A stretch of 46,735 nucleotides of DNA from Planktosalinus sp963977065 (GCA_963977065.1 CAXBNF010000021.1:1-46735); one strand, 5' to 3'; counted from the stretch's first letter, positions 16,469-25,592 are shown. Numbers and translations: made by a program. Notes: generated by a model from the sequence alone, not told the origin.

Positions 16469-16897
16469 ATGAAAAAGCAGAAAGAAGAAATTTTAAGCCA
16501 ATGTAATGCAATGAGTAAAAATACCCTTATGGAAACTCTGGGTATTACGTTTATCGATTTTGATGAAAACTCGTTAACGGCAAGAATGCCTGTCAATTCA
16601 AAAGTACATCAACCGGATGGTGTTTTGCATGGGGGTGCCTCTGTTGCCTTAGCTGAAAGTGTGGGCAGTGCCGGCGCATTTATTTTTTTAAATACTGAAG
16701 ATGTAGCCGTAAGAGGAATCGAAATTGCAGCCAATCACGTGAAGTCTGTAAAAGAAGGGTATGTGGATGCAGTTGCAACGATTATTCACAAAGGAAGAAC
16801 AACACAATTGTGGCAAATCAAAATTTTAAATTCTAAAAAAGAATTAGTATCTTTAGTGAAACTTACGACCATAACTATCCCCGCCAAAAAATCTTAG
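16469..16897 (+). CDS. menI: Hotdog thioesterase, probable DHNA-CoA thioesterase
   Basis: A 142-residue hotdog-fold thioesterase of the PaaI/YbgC-YdiI type. The signature VHQPDGVLHGGASVALAESVGSAGA lies at about 47-71, with the conserved HGG and the catalytic acidic residue in ALAES. ANHVKSVKEG and the closing strands are typical. YdiI-like members release 1,4-dihydroxy-2-naphthoate from its CoA ester in menaquinone synthesis. The menF start is 4 bp downstream and menD follows, which supports that role, but general phenylacetyl-CoA or acyl-CoA thioesterase activity cannot be excluded. The first ATG is used; an alternative start at residue 15 (MSKNTL) is possible. Confidence 0.82.
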   Translation: MKKQKEEILSQCNAMSKNTLMETLGITFIDFDENSLTARMPVNSKVHQPDGVLHGGASVALAESVGSAGAFIFLNTEDVAVRGIEIAANHVKSVKEGYVDAVATIIHKGRTTQLWQIKILNSKKELVSLVKLTTITIPAKKS

Positions 16898-16901
16898 CCT
16901 A

Positions 16902-18017
16902 ATGGATTTAGACATCTTGTTTCAAAAAGTTCAGCAGCAATTTGCTGATCAACTTCCTTTTGTTATCTATAGGAAGCCCGGTAAGGAAATTATCAGGGGC
17001 GTTTTTCAAAAAGATGACAAACTTTATGTGACCTCAAACTTTAAAGAAAGTGGTTTTGTTTTTTCACCATTTGATACAGATTTAAATGCAATACTATTTC
17101 CCATTGAAAAATGTGACTTACAGTCGGGTTTTTATTTGCAAACAAATGAACTTCCTGAAAGTCCCAAAGTCTCACAATTAACTCCGGAAAATAAGGATTT
17201 TAGAGATTCACATATCGAATTAATCAAAAAGGGTATTGACTCTGTAATAAATGGGGAATTAAAAAAAGTAGTATTATCAAGAAAGGAAGAGGTAAAAATT
17301 AAAGAATTAACAACAGGAGACTCCATCATTGACTTATTTAAAAAACTACTTGACAAACATCCTTTGGCATTTGCATATTGTTGGTATCACCCCTCTGTAG
17401 GTTTGTGGTTTGGAGCAACACCGGAGAGTTTATTTTCTCTTGAAAAAAAGACATTTCGCACAATGGCTCTCGCCGGCACACAAAAATATACCGAAGAATC
17501 TAAAGTGGTATGGAGTGAAAAGGAAAAAGAAGAACAGTCTTTAGTTACTCAATTTTTGGAAACTACTTTGGAAAAAATTGTTCCCATATTGATGATATCA
17601 AAACCTGCTACTTTCAAAGCAGGAAACGTTATTCATTTAAAAACTGAAATAGGGGGCACTATAAACACACGATTATGTGATATCCCGTGTTTAATAAAAC
17701 GACTTCATCCCACTCCGGCAGTTTGTGGTTTACCAAAAGACAAAGCAATACAGTTCATAAAGACACATGAAAATTATGACAGAGAATTTTACACGGGCTT
17801 TTTGGGTGAAGTAAATCTGAATGATAAGATTTATGGAGAAACACCAGTAACGGAAGAATCATTTGCAGATTTGTATGTCAACTTACGATGCATGAAAATC
17901 AATAAAGATGTTGCTACTTTGTTTGTTGGAGGAGGAATTACAAAAGATTCAATACCCAAAGATGAGTGGGAGGAAACAGTCTTTAAAGCAGATACCATGA
18001 TGCAAATTTTATCTTAA
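16902..18017 (+). CDS. menF: Isochorismate synthase
   Basis: A 371-residue chorismate-binding enzyme that converts chorismate to isochorismate, the first committed step of menaquinone synthesis. The C-terminal domain shows IKKGIDSVINGELKKVVLSRKEEV (about 110-133), WFGATPESLFSLE (about 168-180), MALAGTQKYTEE (about 188-199), the conserved LHPTPAVCGLPKDKA (about 267-281) and YDREFYTGFLGEVN (about 291-304). These contain the usual magnesium and substrate contacts. The variable N-terminal third is short, as in Flavobacteriia MenF. It starts 4 bp after the thioesterase stop and is followed 44 bp later by menD, so the three genes probably form an operon. Confidence 0.93.
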   Translation: MDLDILFQKVQQQFADQLPFVIYRKPGKEIIRGVFQKDDKLYVTSNFKESGFVFSPFDTDLNAILFPIEKCDLQSGFYLQTNELPESPKVSQLTPENKDFRDSHIELIKKGIDSVINGELKKVVLSRKEEVKIKELTTGDSIIDLFKKLLDKHPLAFAYCWYHPSVGLWFGATPESLFSLEKKTFRTMALAGTQKYTEESKVVWSEKEKEEQSLVTQFLETTLEKIVPILMISKPATFKAGNVIHLKTEIGGTINTRLCDIPCLIKRLHPTPAVCGLPKDKAIQFIKTHENYDREFYTGFLGEVNLNDKIYGETPVTEESFADLYVNLRCMKINKDVATLFVGGGITKDSIPKDEWEETVFKADTMMQILS

Positions 18018-18045
18018 TTTCTAACTAAAAGCAGAAATTCTTAGG

Positions 18046-18053
18046 TACCTTTG
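18046..18053 (+). promoter_or_regulatory. -7 box TACCTTTG close to the menD start
   Basis: TACCTTTG matches TAnnTTTG exactly and ends 8 bp before the menD ATG at 18062. Transcription from it would give a leader of only a few bases. menD could therefore have its own promoter in addition to read-through from menF. Confidence 0.55.
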
Positions 18054-18061
18054 TGGTGCCT

Positions 18062-19726
18062 ATGATTTATTCAAAAATTCCCTTAGCTCAAACGATTGCT
18101 CAGCTTTGTTTCATCAAAGAAATCAGGAATATTGTTATTTGTCCGGGTTCGAGAAATGCACCCCTCACTATAAGCTTTACTGAAAATCCCTTTTTTAATG
18201 TTTATAGTATCGTAGATGAACGAGCCGCAGCTTTTTTTGCACTAGGAATAGCACAGCAAACCGGAAACCCCACAGTTGTGATTTGCACCTCTGGCTCGGC
18301 TGTTTTGAACTTTTACCCCGCTGTAGCAGAAGCCTATTACAGTGATATTCCTTTAATTGTAATTTCTGCAGACAGACCCTCAAATTTTATTGATATAGGT
18401 GATGGTCAAACCATTAGACAAGAACATGTTTTTGAAAAACACATACTTTACTCGGCTAATTTAAAGACTGAAGAAACGCATCAAGATTACAACGAAATCC
18501 AGATAAACAGTGCTATTAACATTTCCATAGAGTTAAAAGGGCCGGTGCATATCAATGCACCTTTTGAAGAACCCCTTTATGAAAAAACAAATCAGTTATT
18601 AGTAGCACCCCAAAACGTGCCTGTAAAAAATAGCGCTCATGTGATTGATGAAGAAGTATCAGAATGGGTTAAAGTATGGAATGGCTCAGGGCGAAAATTA
18701 ATACTCATTGGTGTATTGCCTCCAAACGCTTTGGAACATCACATTATCAATCAGCTTGCAAGTGATGATAGTGTTTTGGTTTTAACTGAAACCACATCAA
18801 ATGTACACCATCCAAATTTTATTTGTTCAATAGATCAACTCATTGCGCCGCTATCAGATGAAGAGTTTAAAGAGCTACAACCCGATATTTTGATAAGCTT
18901 TGGCGGAATGGTCATTTCAAAAAAAGTAAAAGCTTTTTTAAGGACATTTCCGGCAAAACACCATTGGCATATTGATGAGAAAAAAGCATACGATACTTAT
19001 TTTTATTTAAGCAAACACTTTAAAGTAAGTCCACAAGACTTTTTTGAGTCATTTCTTCCAAAAGTTAAGTCTGTCCCATCAGATTATCAAGCAAAATGGC
19101 TTTCTATAAAAAAAATCAGAGAATACAAACATCTTACTTACCTTGGAAAAATTCCATTTTCAGATTTGAAAGTTTTTGAGCTCATTGTGAAGGCACTTCC
19201 AAAAAGCACCATTTTACAATTAAGTAATAGTGCGATTGTGAGGTATGCGCAGTTATTCACATTAGATCAATCACTTAAAGTATTTTGCAACAGAGGAACC
19301 AGTGGTATTGATGGAAGTACTTCAACAGCCATTGGTGCAGCAGTGGTTTCAAATCAGCAGGTTACTTTTATAACAGGCGATTTGAGCTTTTTTTATGATG
19401 CCAATGCACTATGGAATAATTACATTCCAAAAACCTTTAGAATAATTCTCATCAATAATAATGGAGGAGGAATTTTTAGAATCTTACCCGGAGAAAAAAA
19501 CACCCCAAATTTTGAGACTTTTTTTGAGACGGTACACGATTTTTCAGCAAAACAACTCTGTGAAATGCATCAGATTGACTATAGATTGATCGTAAATCAA
19601 AAAGAGTTAGAATCTCAATTAACCAACTTTTATTCTGAATCCCAAAACCCTGTTTTATTGGAAATTAAAACTCCCAGAACAGAAAACGATACCATTCTCT
19701 TAAATTACTTCAAACAGCTGACCTAA
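18062..19726 (+). CDS. menD: SEPHCHC synthase MenD
   Basis: A 554-residue thiamine-diphosphate enzyme that joins isochorismate and 2-oxoglutarate, releasing CO2, in menaquinone synthesis. The N-terminal PYR domain contains ICPGSRNAPLTISF (about 26-39), VDERAAAFFALGIA and CTSGSAVLNFYPAVAEAYYS. The C-terminal cofactor domain contains RGTSGIDGSTSTAIGAA and TGDLSFFYDANALWN, followed by INNNGGGIFRILPG, which together bind magnesium and cofactor. Length and segment order match MenD. I start at the ATG at 18062 and not at the in-frame GTG at 18053, because the GTG overlaps the promoter box and family members begin close to the IYSKIPLAQ segment. The remaining men genes are not in the window. Confidence 0.95.
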   Translation: MIYSKIPLAQTIAQLCFIKEIRNIVICPGSRNAPLTISFTENPFFNVYSIVDERAAAFFALGIAQQTGNPTVVICTSGSAVLNFYPAVAEAYYSDIPLIVISADRPSNFIDIGDGQTIRQEHVFEKHILYSANLKTEETHQDYNEIQINSAINISIELKGPVHINAPFEEPLYEKTNQLLVAPQNVPVKNSAHVIDEEVSEWVKVWNGSGRKLILIGVLPPNALEHHIINQLASDDSVLVLTETTSNVHHPNFICSIDQLIAPLSDEEFKELQPDILISFGGMVISKKVKAFLRTFPAKHHWHIDEKKAYDTYFYLSKHFKVSPQDFFESFLPKVKSVPSDYQAKWLSIKKIREYKHLTYLGKIPFSDLKVFELIVKALPKSTILQLSNSAIVRYAQLFTLDQSLKVFCNRGTSGIDGSTSTAIGAAVVSNQQVTFITGDLSFFYDANALWNNYIPKTFRIILINNNGGGIFRILPGEKNTPNFETFFETVHDFSAKQLCEMHQIDYRLIVNQKELESQLTNFYSESQNPVLLEIKTPRTENDTILLNYFKQLT

Positions 19727-19811
19727 AATTTATTAAAATCTTAAAGTGAAATTCTTTTACGCACTAAATCTTTTTTGTATTTTTATATATATTAACATTA
19801 AAAACAAAAAA

Positions 19812-20153
19812 ATGAGTAAAAGAGATGAATTAATTGCAAAGTATGCAGCAGACTTGAAAGAAAAATGCAATGTAAATGCTGATATGGATTTCTTAACAAA
19901 AGTGACTATAGGCTGTGGTCCTTCTATTTACAATGCAGATGCTTCAACTGTTTCCGGTACAGACCAAAGTGAGTTGGACACGGTAAAGAAAAATTTTTTG
20001 ATTGGCAAATTGGGTCTTAAAGACAGCCCGGAACTTGACAAAGCTATAGATGCTGTGATGGAGCAATATGGCAAATCAAACAGAAACAAGTACCGTGCAG
20101 TTGTTTATTATTTACTGGCAAAACACTTTAAGAAAGAATCTGTTTATAAATAG
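19812..20153 (+). CDS. DUF2853 family protein
   Basis: A 113-residue small, soluble, helical protein matching DUF2853, a family frequent in Bacteroidota and some Proteobacteria. Typical segments are KRDELIAKYAADLKEK at the N-terminus, the central KVTIGCGPSIYNADASTVSG, and the C-terminal NRNKYRAVVYYLLAKHF. No catalytic motif is known for the family and none is visible. The start is the ATG at 19812, preceded by an A-rich leader; an in-frame upstream GTG at 19746 would add a non-conserved hydrophobic stretch. A clear terminator at 20174-20201 separates it from the next gene. Confidence 0.88.
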   Translation: MSKRDELIAKYAADLKEKCNVNADMDFLTKVTIGCGPSIYNADASTVSGTDQSELDTVKKNFLIGKLGLKDSPELDKAIDAVMEQYGKSNRNKYRAVVYYLLAKHFKKESVYK

Positions 20154-20173
20154 ATTGAAAATAACAAAAATAC

Positions 20174-20201
20174 AAGCGCCACATTTTAAGGCGCTTTTTT
20201 T
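20174..20201 (+). terminator. Intrinsic terminator after the DUF2853 gene
   Basis: AAGCGCC (20174-20180) pairs with GGCGCTT (20190-20196) around a 9-nt loop, followed by a run of T to 20201. Confidence 0.85.
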
Positions 20202-20213
20202 ATGACTTTAGTT

Positions 20214-20221
20214 TACCTTTG
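20214..20221 (+). promoter_or_regulatory. -7 box TACCTTTG of the CvfB-like gene
   Basis: TACCTTTG is an exact match to TAnnTTTG. It lies directly after the preceding terminator and 13 bp before the ATG at 20235. It overlaps a longer in-frame reading from 20202, supporting the shorter start. Confidence 0.65.
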
Positions 20222-20234
20222 CAAAAACGAAACC

Positions 20235-21065
20235 ATGATAAAAATAGGGGAATACAACGATTTGGACATTATTAGAGAAACACCTCAAGGCATTTACCTT
20301 GGCGACTCAGAAGGCAACGAAATCTTGTTGCCTAATAAATATATTCCCGAAGAATTTAAAATCTGGGACACCCTCAATGTTTTTGTCTATCTCGACCACG
20401 AGGAACGTCCCGTAGCTACCACTTTAAAGCCTTACATTACCCTAAATGAGTTTGCTTACCTGCGCTGTATGGTTGTTAATGAAATTGGCGCTTTTATGGA
20501 TTGGGGACTGGAAAAGCAATTGTTTGTTCCTTTTAAAGAACAAGCCAGACCTATGAAAGAAGGCAGTTGGTATATTGTCTATTTGTATATGGATGAGAAA
20601 ACAAACCGGTTGGTAGGCACCAGCAAAACAAGAAAGTTTCTTACCAATGAACAAGTGAGCGTCAAAAAGTTTGATAAGGTAGATATATTGGTCACTCATT
20701 TAACCGAAAAGGGCGCCAATGTCATTATCAATCAGAAGCATGAAGGCTTGATTTACATCGAAAACATTTTTGAAGACATTCGCACCGGTGATCAAATGGA
20801 AGCTTACATCAAAAAAGTGCGTGATGACGGAAAAATTGATGTTGTCATTCAGCCGGAAGGATACAAAAGTATCGAGCCCAATGCCGAGTTTATCTATGAA
20901 GAACTCAAAGCTGCCGGTGGATTCTTGCCCCTGCACGACAAATCAACACCCGAAGACATCAAAAACCAACTGGGACTCAGTAAAAAACTGTTTAAAAAAG
21001 CGATTGGTGCGCTCTACAGAGACAAAATGATTGCGATTAAAGAAGATGGGATTGAAATGCTGTAA
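20235..21065 (+). CDS. CvfB-like S1-domain RNA-binding protein
   Basis: A 276-residue protein with the CvfB plan: several S1-type OB folds followed by a winged helix. The N-terminal fold is IGEYNDLDIIRETPQGIYLGD, the second carries VVNEIGAFMDWGLEKQLFVPFKEQ (about 79-102), and the third has GANVIINQKHEGLIY (about 160-174). The C-terminal wing (about 225-276) ends with LGLSKKLFKKAIGALYRDKMI. CvfB relatives bind RNA and are regulators of virulence or surface genes in Firmicutes; the targets in Bacteroidota are not known. The start is the ATG at 20235, because the promoter box lies just upstream. It appears monocistronic. Confidence 0.9.
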   Translation: MIKIGEYNDLDIIRETPQGIYLGDSEGNEILLPNKYIPEEFKIWDTLNVFVYLDHEERPVATTLKPYITLNEFAYLRCMVVNEIGAFMDWGLEKQLFVPFKEQARPMKEGSWYIVYLYMDEKTNRLVGTSKTRKFLTNEQVSVKKFDKVDILVTHLTEKGANVIINQKHEGLIYIENIFEDIRTGDQMEAYIKKVRDDGKIDVVIQPEGYKSIEPNAEFIYEELKAAGGFLPLHDKSTPEDIKNQLGLSKKLFKKAIGALYRDKMIAIKEDGIEML

Positions 21066-21106
21066 CTTTAATTAAAATTTACGCCCAACTTTCTTTTGTT
21101 TATCCT

Positions 21107-21114
21107 TATTTTTG
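21107..21114 (+). promoter_or_regulatory. Possible -7 box TATTTTTG upstream of the SulP gene
   Basis: TATTTTTG matches TAnnTTTG, 72 bp before the ATG at 21187. No convincing -33 element is visible, so this rests on one box alone. Confidence 0.35.
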
Positions 21115-21186
21115 CGCTTTTTTAAATGGGAAGACTAATTCCCTAATTCCCTTTCTAGTTTTACAGACCAATTTAATCATTTCAGA

Positions 21187-22773
21187 ATGAGCGCCTATTC
21201 AAATTTTAAAGATACTTCCAAGAAAATGTTCAACAAAGTGAGGTACAAAAAGTACATCAATCTCTTTGATTTTTCACAAAAAGTAGATTATAAAATTGAG
21301 ATTTTAGCCGGTTTAACAGTAGCTATGGCACTCATTCCGGAGGCTGTTGCCTTTGCACTCATTGCGGGTTTATCGCCTTTAACAGGTTTGTATGCTGCCT
21401 TTGTTGTGGGACTGGTTGCTTCTGTTTTTGGAGGCCGGCCGGGAATGATTTCCGGGGCTACAGGGGCTATTGCTGTTGTTATTGTAAGTCTTGCACTCTC
21501 CCATGGTCCTGAATATATTTTTGCCACGGTCATTTTAGCCGGTATTTTGCAAGCCATTGTGGGGTTCTTAAAGTTAGGTAAATTGATGAGGCTTGTGCCA
21601 CACCCGGTAATTTTTGGGTTTGTTAATGGGCTGGCCATCATCATTTTTATGTCACAGCTGGATCAGTTTAAGGATGATGCAGGAAGCTGGTTGACCGGTA
21701 GCACACTTTATCTTTTGTTGGGCCTGGTTTTGTTAACAATGTTAATCATTTGGGGTCTTCCCAAATTAACCAAGTCAATACCGGCTTCATTAACCGCTAT
21801 TTTGGTGGTTTTTGGGATTGTGTTTTTCTTTGGTTTGGACACCAAAACAGTGGGCGATTTGGCCTCGATTAAAGGGGGATTTCCGCCATTTCATATTCCT
21901 GAAGTTCCATTTACTTTTGATACCTTGATGATTATTCTCCCTTATGCATCTATTGTTGCCGGTGTAGGGTTGATAGAGAGTTTATTAACGCTTAATATCA
22001 TTGACGAAATTACAGAAACCCGCGGGCAGAGCAACCGGGAATGTGTCGCTCAAGGTGCGGCAAACATTACTTCTGGATTTTTCTCAGGAATGGGAGGGTG
22101 TGCCATGATTGGTCAAAGTTTAATCAATGTCTCATCAGGAGCCAGAGCAAGGCTTTCAGGCATTGTTGCGGCCGTGATGTTATTGGTATTTATTATGTTT
22201 GGTTCCGGGGTAATTGAGTTGTTACCTATGGCTGCCTTAACCGGACTTATGATTATGGTTGCTATTGGAACCTTTGAATGGGCAAGTATTCGTACACTAA
22301 ATAAAATGCCAAAGTCTGATGTGTTGGTGATGGTACTGGTAACCCTGGTAACGGCGATTATTCATAATTTAGCTCTCGCGGTACTCATTGGTGTAATTAT
22401 TTCTGCACTGGTATTTGCCTGGGACAATGCCAAGCGCATTCGAGCCAGAAAATATGTGGATGAAAACGGGGTAAAACACTATGAAATATACGGACCCTTG
22501 TTTTTTGGTTCAGTAACGCTATTTAATGAAAAGTTTGATATTTTGGGGGATCCGGATGAGGTTATTATAGATTTCTCTGAAAGCAGGGTAGTTGATATGT
22601 CTGCTATTGAAGCCTTAAACAAAATCACAGAGCGTTATCAAAAGCAAGGGAAGAAAGTTCACTTGAGGCACTTAAGCCCTGACTGTAGAAAACTTTTGAA
22701 GAATGCAGATGAAATCATCGAGGTAAATATACTTGAGGATCCAACATACAAAGTGGTGGTCGATAAAGTTTAA
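21187..22773 (+). CDS. SulP-family anion transporter with STAS domain
   Basis: A 528-residue inner-membrane transporter of the SulP (SLC26-like) family, which moves sulfate, bicarbonate or other anions with sodium or protons. About 10-14 hydrophobic segments span residues 35-430, beginning with the conserved LAGLTVAMALIPEAVAFALIAGLSPLTGLYAAF. FGGRPGMISGATGAIAVV and the SNRECVAQGAANITSGFFSGMGGCAMIGQSLINVSSGAR stretch are the family cores. A C-terminal STAS domain (about 435-528) includes VIIDFSESRVVDMSAIEAL. The substrate cannot be read from sequence. Its stop codon interlocks with that of the convergent gene, leaving no room for an ordinary terminator. Confidence 0.93.
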   Translation: MSAYSNFKDTSKKMFNKVRYKKYINLFDFSQKVDYKIEILAGLTVAMALIPEAVAFALIAGLSPLTGLYAAFVVGLVASVFGGRPGMISGATGAIAVVIVSLALSHGPEYIFATVILAGILQAIVGFLKLGKLMRLVPHPVIFGFVNGLAIIIFMSQLDQFKDDAGSWLTGSTLYLLLGLVLLTMLIIWGLPKLTKSIPASLTAILVVFGIVFFFGLDTKTVGDLASIKGGFPPFHIPEVPFTFDTLMIILPYASIVAGVGLIESLLTLNIIDEITETRGQSNRECVAQGAANITSGFFSGMGGCAMIGQSLINVSSGARARLSGIVAAVMLLVFIMFGSGVIELLPMAALTGLMIMVAIGTFEWASIRTLNKMPKSDVLVMVLVTLVTAIIHNLALAVLIGVIISALVFAWDNAKRIRARKYVDENGVKHYEIYGPLFFGSVTLFNEKFDILGDPDEVIIDFSESRVVDMSAIEALNKITERYQKQGKKVHLRHLSPDCRKLLKNADEIIEVNILEDPTYKVVVDKV

Positions 22774-25592
22774 TACCATCTTCTTGAAAACAACCTGAAC
22801 AATGTTTCCGGACTGAGCGTGACGATAAACCTTATTTTTTGGTCATAGCGATCCAAACCGGGCTCCCATCCGTTACTGGAGTAAAGGGGGAAATATAATT
22901 CAAAATAGTCTGCTACCAAATTAAGCCTAATTCCAGAATCAAAAAAGGCTTGAGTCCCCAAACCTCTATTATTAACCAGACCCGCATCTCCATAAATTAG
23001 AATCCATTTCCAAATGTTTGTGCTTGCATTTAGGGTTGTCATCCATCGGTTGGCATACTGGGTGTCCATTCTGGATTTGAATCCGCCTTCTGCAATTATC
23101 AATTGCTGACTGAATAATCCATCACTTTCAGACCGTCCATAGTAGTTGTAATCAAACATATAATCGGTGGGCCTGTCTAGAGCAAAGCTAAAAAAATCTG
23201 ATCCGGATCGATCGTTATTTTGCAAAAAGGTACCGGCAAAAAGTCTTACATTGAGCTGTCTATTGCTTAAAAATAATTTTCGGTATTCTAAAGTGCTGTA
23301 AACTTTTTGAAATTTATCTGAGATTTCATAATCAAATTTAAACCTGAAGTAGTCTATTAAATTTGCATTTGAATATACATATTGTAAATTCAATACATTG
23401 TAATTGGGTTCTTCAGGAATGACAACATTTAGGTCAATATCTCTTTTTACATTTATATTTCTAACATTTATAAATCTTCTTTTATTACTTCTCAAGTTTT
23501 TTTCTCTAAAAGAGAAGGTACTCCAAAGATTCATCTTGTTGTAGAATAAGTCCTCATTATAAGAATACCTACTGTATGAAGACCCAAAATGGATGAAATA
23601 CAATTTTTGGTTCTGAAAATCTAAGGTGTATCTCAAACTTCCTCCTCCCACAATTGTATTTGAAGTGAAACCATACAAAGGATCAATCTTAAACAAAAAG
23701 TTTTTTGGCAAAACTGCCTTGTTATACATTCGGGGGCCCATCGTAAATCCGTCATAAAGATTGTATTCAAAAATGGGAATGACAAAAAGCTGTTCATACT
23801 CCGGATCCTCAACGTCTTGAAGAAGTCTGAATTGTATGGGTTTTTTAAAAAGACCCTTCACTTTTCTGTAATTGTTTCTTTTGTTGTATTCAGGAATAAT
23901 TTGATTGTAATCTATTGCAAACCTATCAACTCCATAAGCGGGTAATGTGATTGTTTTTGTACTATCAAATCCTTCATACCATTGTGAGTAAATACTATTT
24001 TTTTTGTTCATTCCATATAAAGGAAAGGGCAATGAGTTTTCACTGTTGTTTTTTATAGTCACCCGGATAGAATCGTTTTCCTTTTTGATGTGACTAATTT
24101 TGTAATCTAGCTTTTGGTTTGACCCCACATATTCCTCAAAGAACCAATCGATGTTTTTTTCTGTTTTTGATTTAATAATGTTTTCAAACCTTTCGGCGGA
24201 AGTCAGTTTTAAAGCATTTTCTTCATAAAACTCTTTTAAACTTTCAGAAAGAATATTTCCGCCTACATATTGATTTAGATAGTTTAAACCGACGCCTCCC
24301 TTATAACCGGAGGCAATTTCAGCATTAAACTTAATAAGTGAATCAAGGGGTGTTGATAATGCCTGGTCAATATTTAATCTAGCTGAATTGAGATATAAAA
24401 ATGGATATTGATCATTAAAATTTAGTTGAGCACCATGCAACCATCTCAAACCCCATACCCTGCTTAAATTGCCCACAATTTTCATTTCGGGATAATAGAT
24501 GTCTGTGTATTTCATCATCAGGTAAATTTGCAATGAACTTAAAAGCCAGTGTTCGTCTCTGGGGTTTACGTTCAAGGTGTTTCTTATAAAAACACCGGTA
24601 ATGGTCTTCAACTGTTCAATATCATATTGAAAACCATCCGGAAAGGGTCTTATGAAGTTTGGTAATTGATTTAAACCATAAGCAGGGTCTAGTTTATAAT
24701 CTTCATTAGAAATCACCATTTTTTGAAAAGGATAGGGGCCCAGCTCACTCTCGAGATATTTGATGATGCGGTCTATTTGAATGGCTTTGAGTGGAGGATA
24801 GATGCCTTTGTCATCGATGCTTGTGTGGACTTCAACATCATCTGTAATAATCACTTCAAAAGCATTTTCCTGTTGTAGGTATATTGTTGCAGAATTGCGA
24901 TTTTCCCCTTGAAGGTAAGTGGTTTTAAATCCATTTCCAGTAACTTCATCTTCTAAATTAAGATCTGATGTTACTTGAAAATATTCAGGAGCTTTAAACT
25001 GAATGTTTAGCGCAGACGGCGGCATATAATAATCGTTCAGGTTTTTGTGACTGTACTGTTTCCAACTTCCGTCAAACACTGCCGGGCTTATAAACCAGTA
25101 TTTGAGATTATAATCACCATTTTTTAAATGACCAAAGCGAGTAAACTTAGCATCGGGAAGTTTTACTTCATAGATTAAATGAAACGTATAACTTTCTCCG
25201 GGTGCAATGGGTTTTTCGGGTATTGCTTTTATTATGTCTAGTTGCTCTCCTCTTTTCCATGGAAGGGTTTCAAAAGTATCGTTTGAAATTGAATGAAAGA
25301 AAGTACGCCCGCGATTGTGACTTCTTTCAAAATGAAAGTTACTTTGAAAGTTTTCTGCAAAGCGTTTTGCCAAGGGTGTGGTTTTTTTTGAAAAAGCATT
25401 GTTCCAATCCAGAAAGTAAATGGTATCAAGTGTTGAATTTGAGGTATTGTTATAGACAATTTTTTGTCTAATTTGAATGAGGTGTTCCTTTGTGTCGAGT
25501 TCAGCATTGATAGTAATAGCGTGCTGTGAAAACAATCCATCACAAAGCAGTAAGGAAATGAGACATAAAACAGATGTAATCGCTCTTAGCAT
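22770..25592 (-). CDS. M1-peptidase-like pseudoenzyme with C-terminal beta-barrel-like region
   Basis: A 940-residue exported protein. Residues 1-22 form a signal peptide. Residues about 25-520 follow the layout of M1-family (aminopeptidase N-like) proteins: beta-rich N-domain with SFHLIYEVKLPDAKF, then a region corresponding to the gluzincin domain (about 330-370). There the zinc motif HEXXH is replaced by ITGVF, and the second-glutamate motif reads HWLLSSLQIYLMMKY with Ser where Glu is expected. Peptidase activity is therefore unlikely. Residues about 600-940 are rich in alternating aromatic strands (NLWSTFSFREKNL, FRFKFDYEISDKF) and look like an outer-membrane beta-barrel ending in RRWY. 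It is downstream of a T9SS nuclease gene by 27 bp. Family placement is moderate; the lack of the metal motif is seen directly. Confidence 0.75.
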   Translation of the reverse strand: MLRAITSVLCLISLLLCDGLFSQHAITINAELDTKEHLIQIRQKIVYNNTSNSTLDTIYFLDWNNAFSKKTTPLAKRFAENFQSNFHFERSHNRGRTFFHSISNDTFETLPWKRGEQLDIIKAIPEKPIAPGESYTFHLIYEVKLPDAKFTRFGHLKNGDYNLKYWFISPAVFDGSWKQYSHKNLNDYYMPPSALNIQFKAPEYFQVTSDLNLEDEVTGNGFKTTYLQGENRNSATIYLQQENAFEVIITDDVEVHTSIDDKGIYPPLKAIQIDRIIKYLESELGPYPFQKMVISNEDYKLDPAYGLNQLPNFIRPFPDGFQYDIEQLKTITGVFIRNTLNVNPRDEHWLLSSLQIYLMMKYTDIYYPEMKIVGNLSRVWGLRWLHGAQLNFNDQYPFLYLNSARLNIDQALSTPLDSLIKFNAEIASGYKGGVGLNYLNQYVGGNILSESLKEFYEENALKLTSAERFENIIKSKTEKNIDWFFEEYVGSNQKLDYKISHIKKENDSIRVTIKNNSENSLPFPLYGMNKKNSIYSQWYEGFDSTKTITLPAYGVDRFAIDYNQIIPEYNKRNNYRKVKGLFKKPIQFRLLQDVEDPEYEQLFVIPIFEYNLYDGFTMGPRMYNKAVLPKNFLFKIDPLYGFTSNTIVGGGSLRYTLDFQNQKLYFIHFGSSYSRYSYNEDLFYNKMNLWSTFSFREKNLRSNKRRFINVRNINVKRDIDLNVVIPEEPNYNVLNLQYVYSNANLIDYFRFKFDYEISDKFQKVYSTLEYRKLFLSNRQLNVRLFAGTFLQNNDRSGSDFFSFALDRPTDYMFDYNYYGRSESDGLFSQQLIIAEGGFKSRMDTQYANRWMTTLNASTNIWKWILIYGDAGLVNNRGLGTQAFFDSGIRLNLVADYFELYFPLYSSNGWEPGLDRYDQKIRFIVTLSPETLFRLFSRRWY

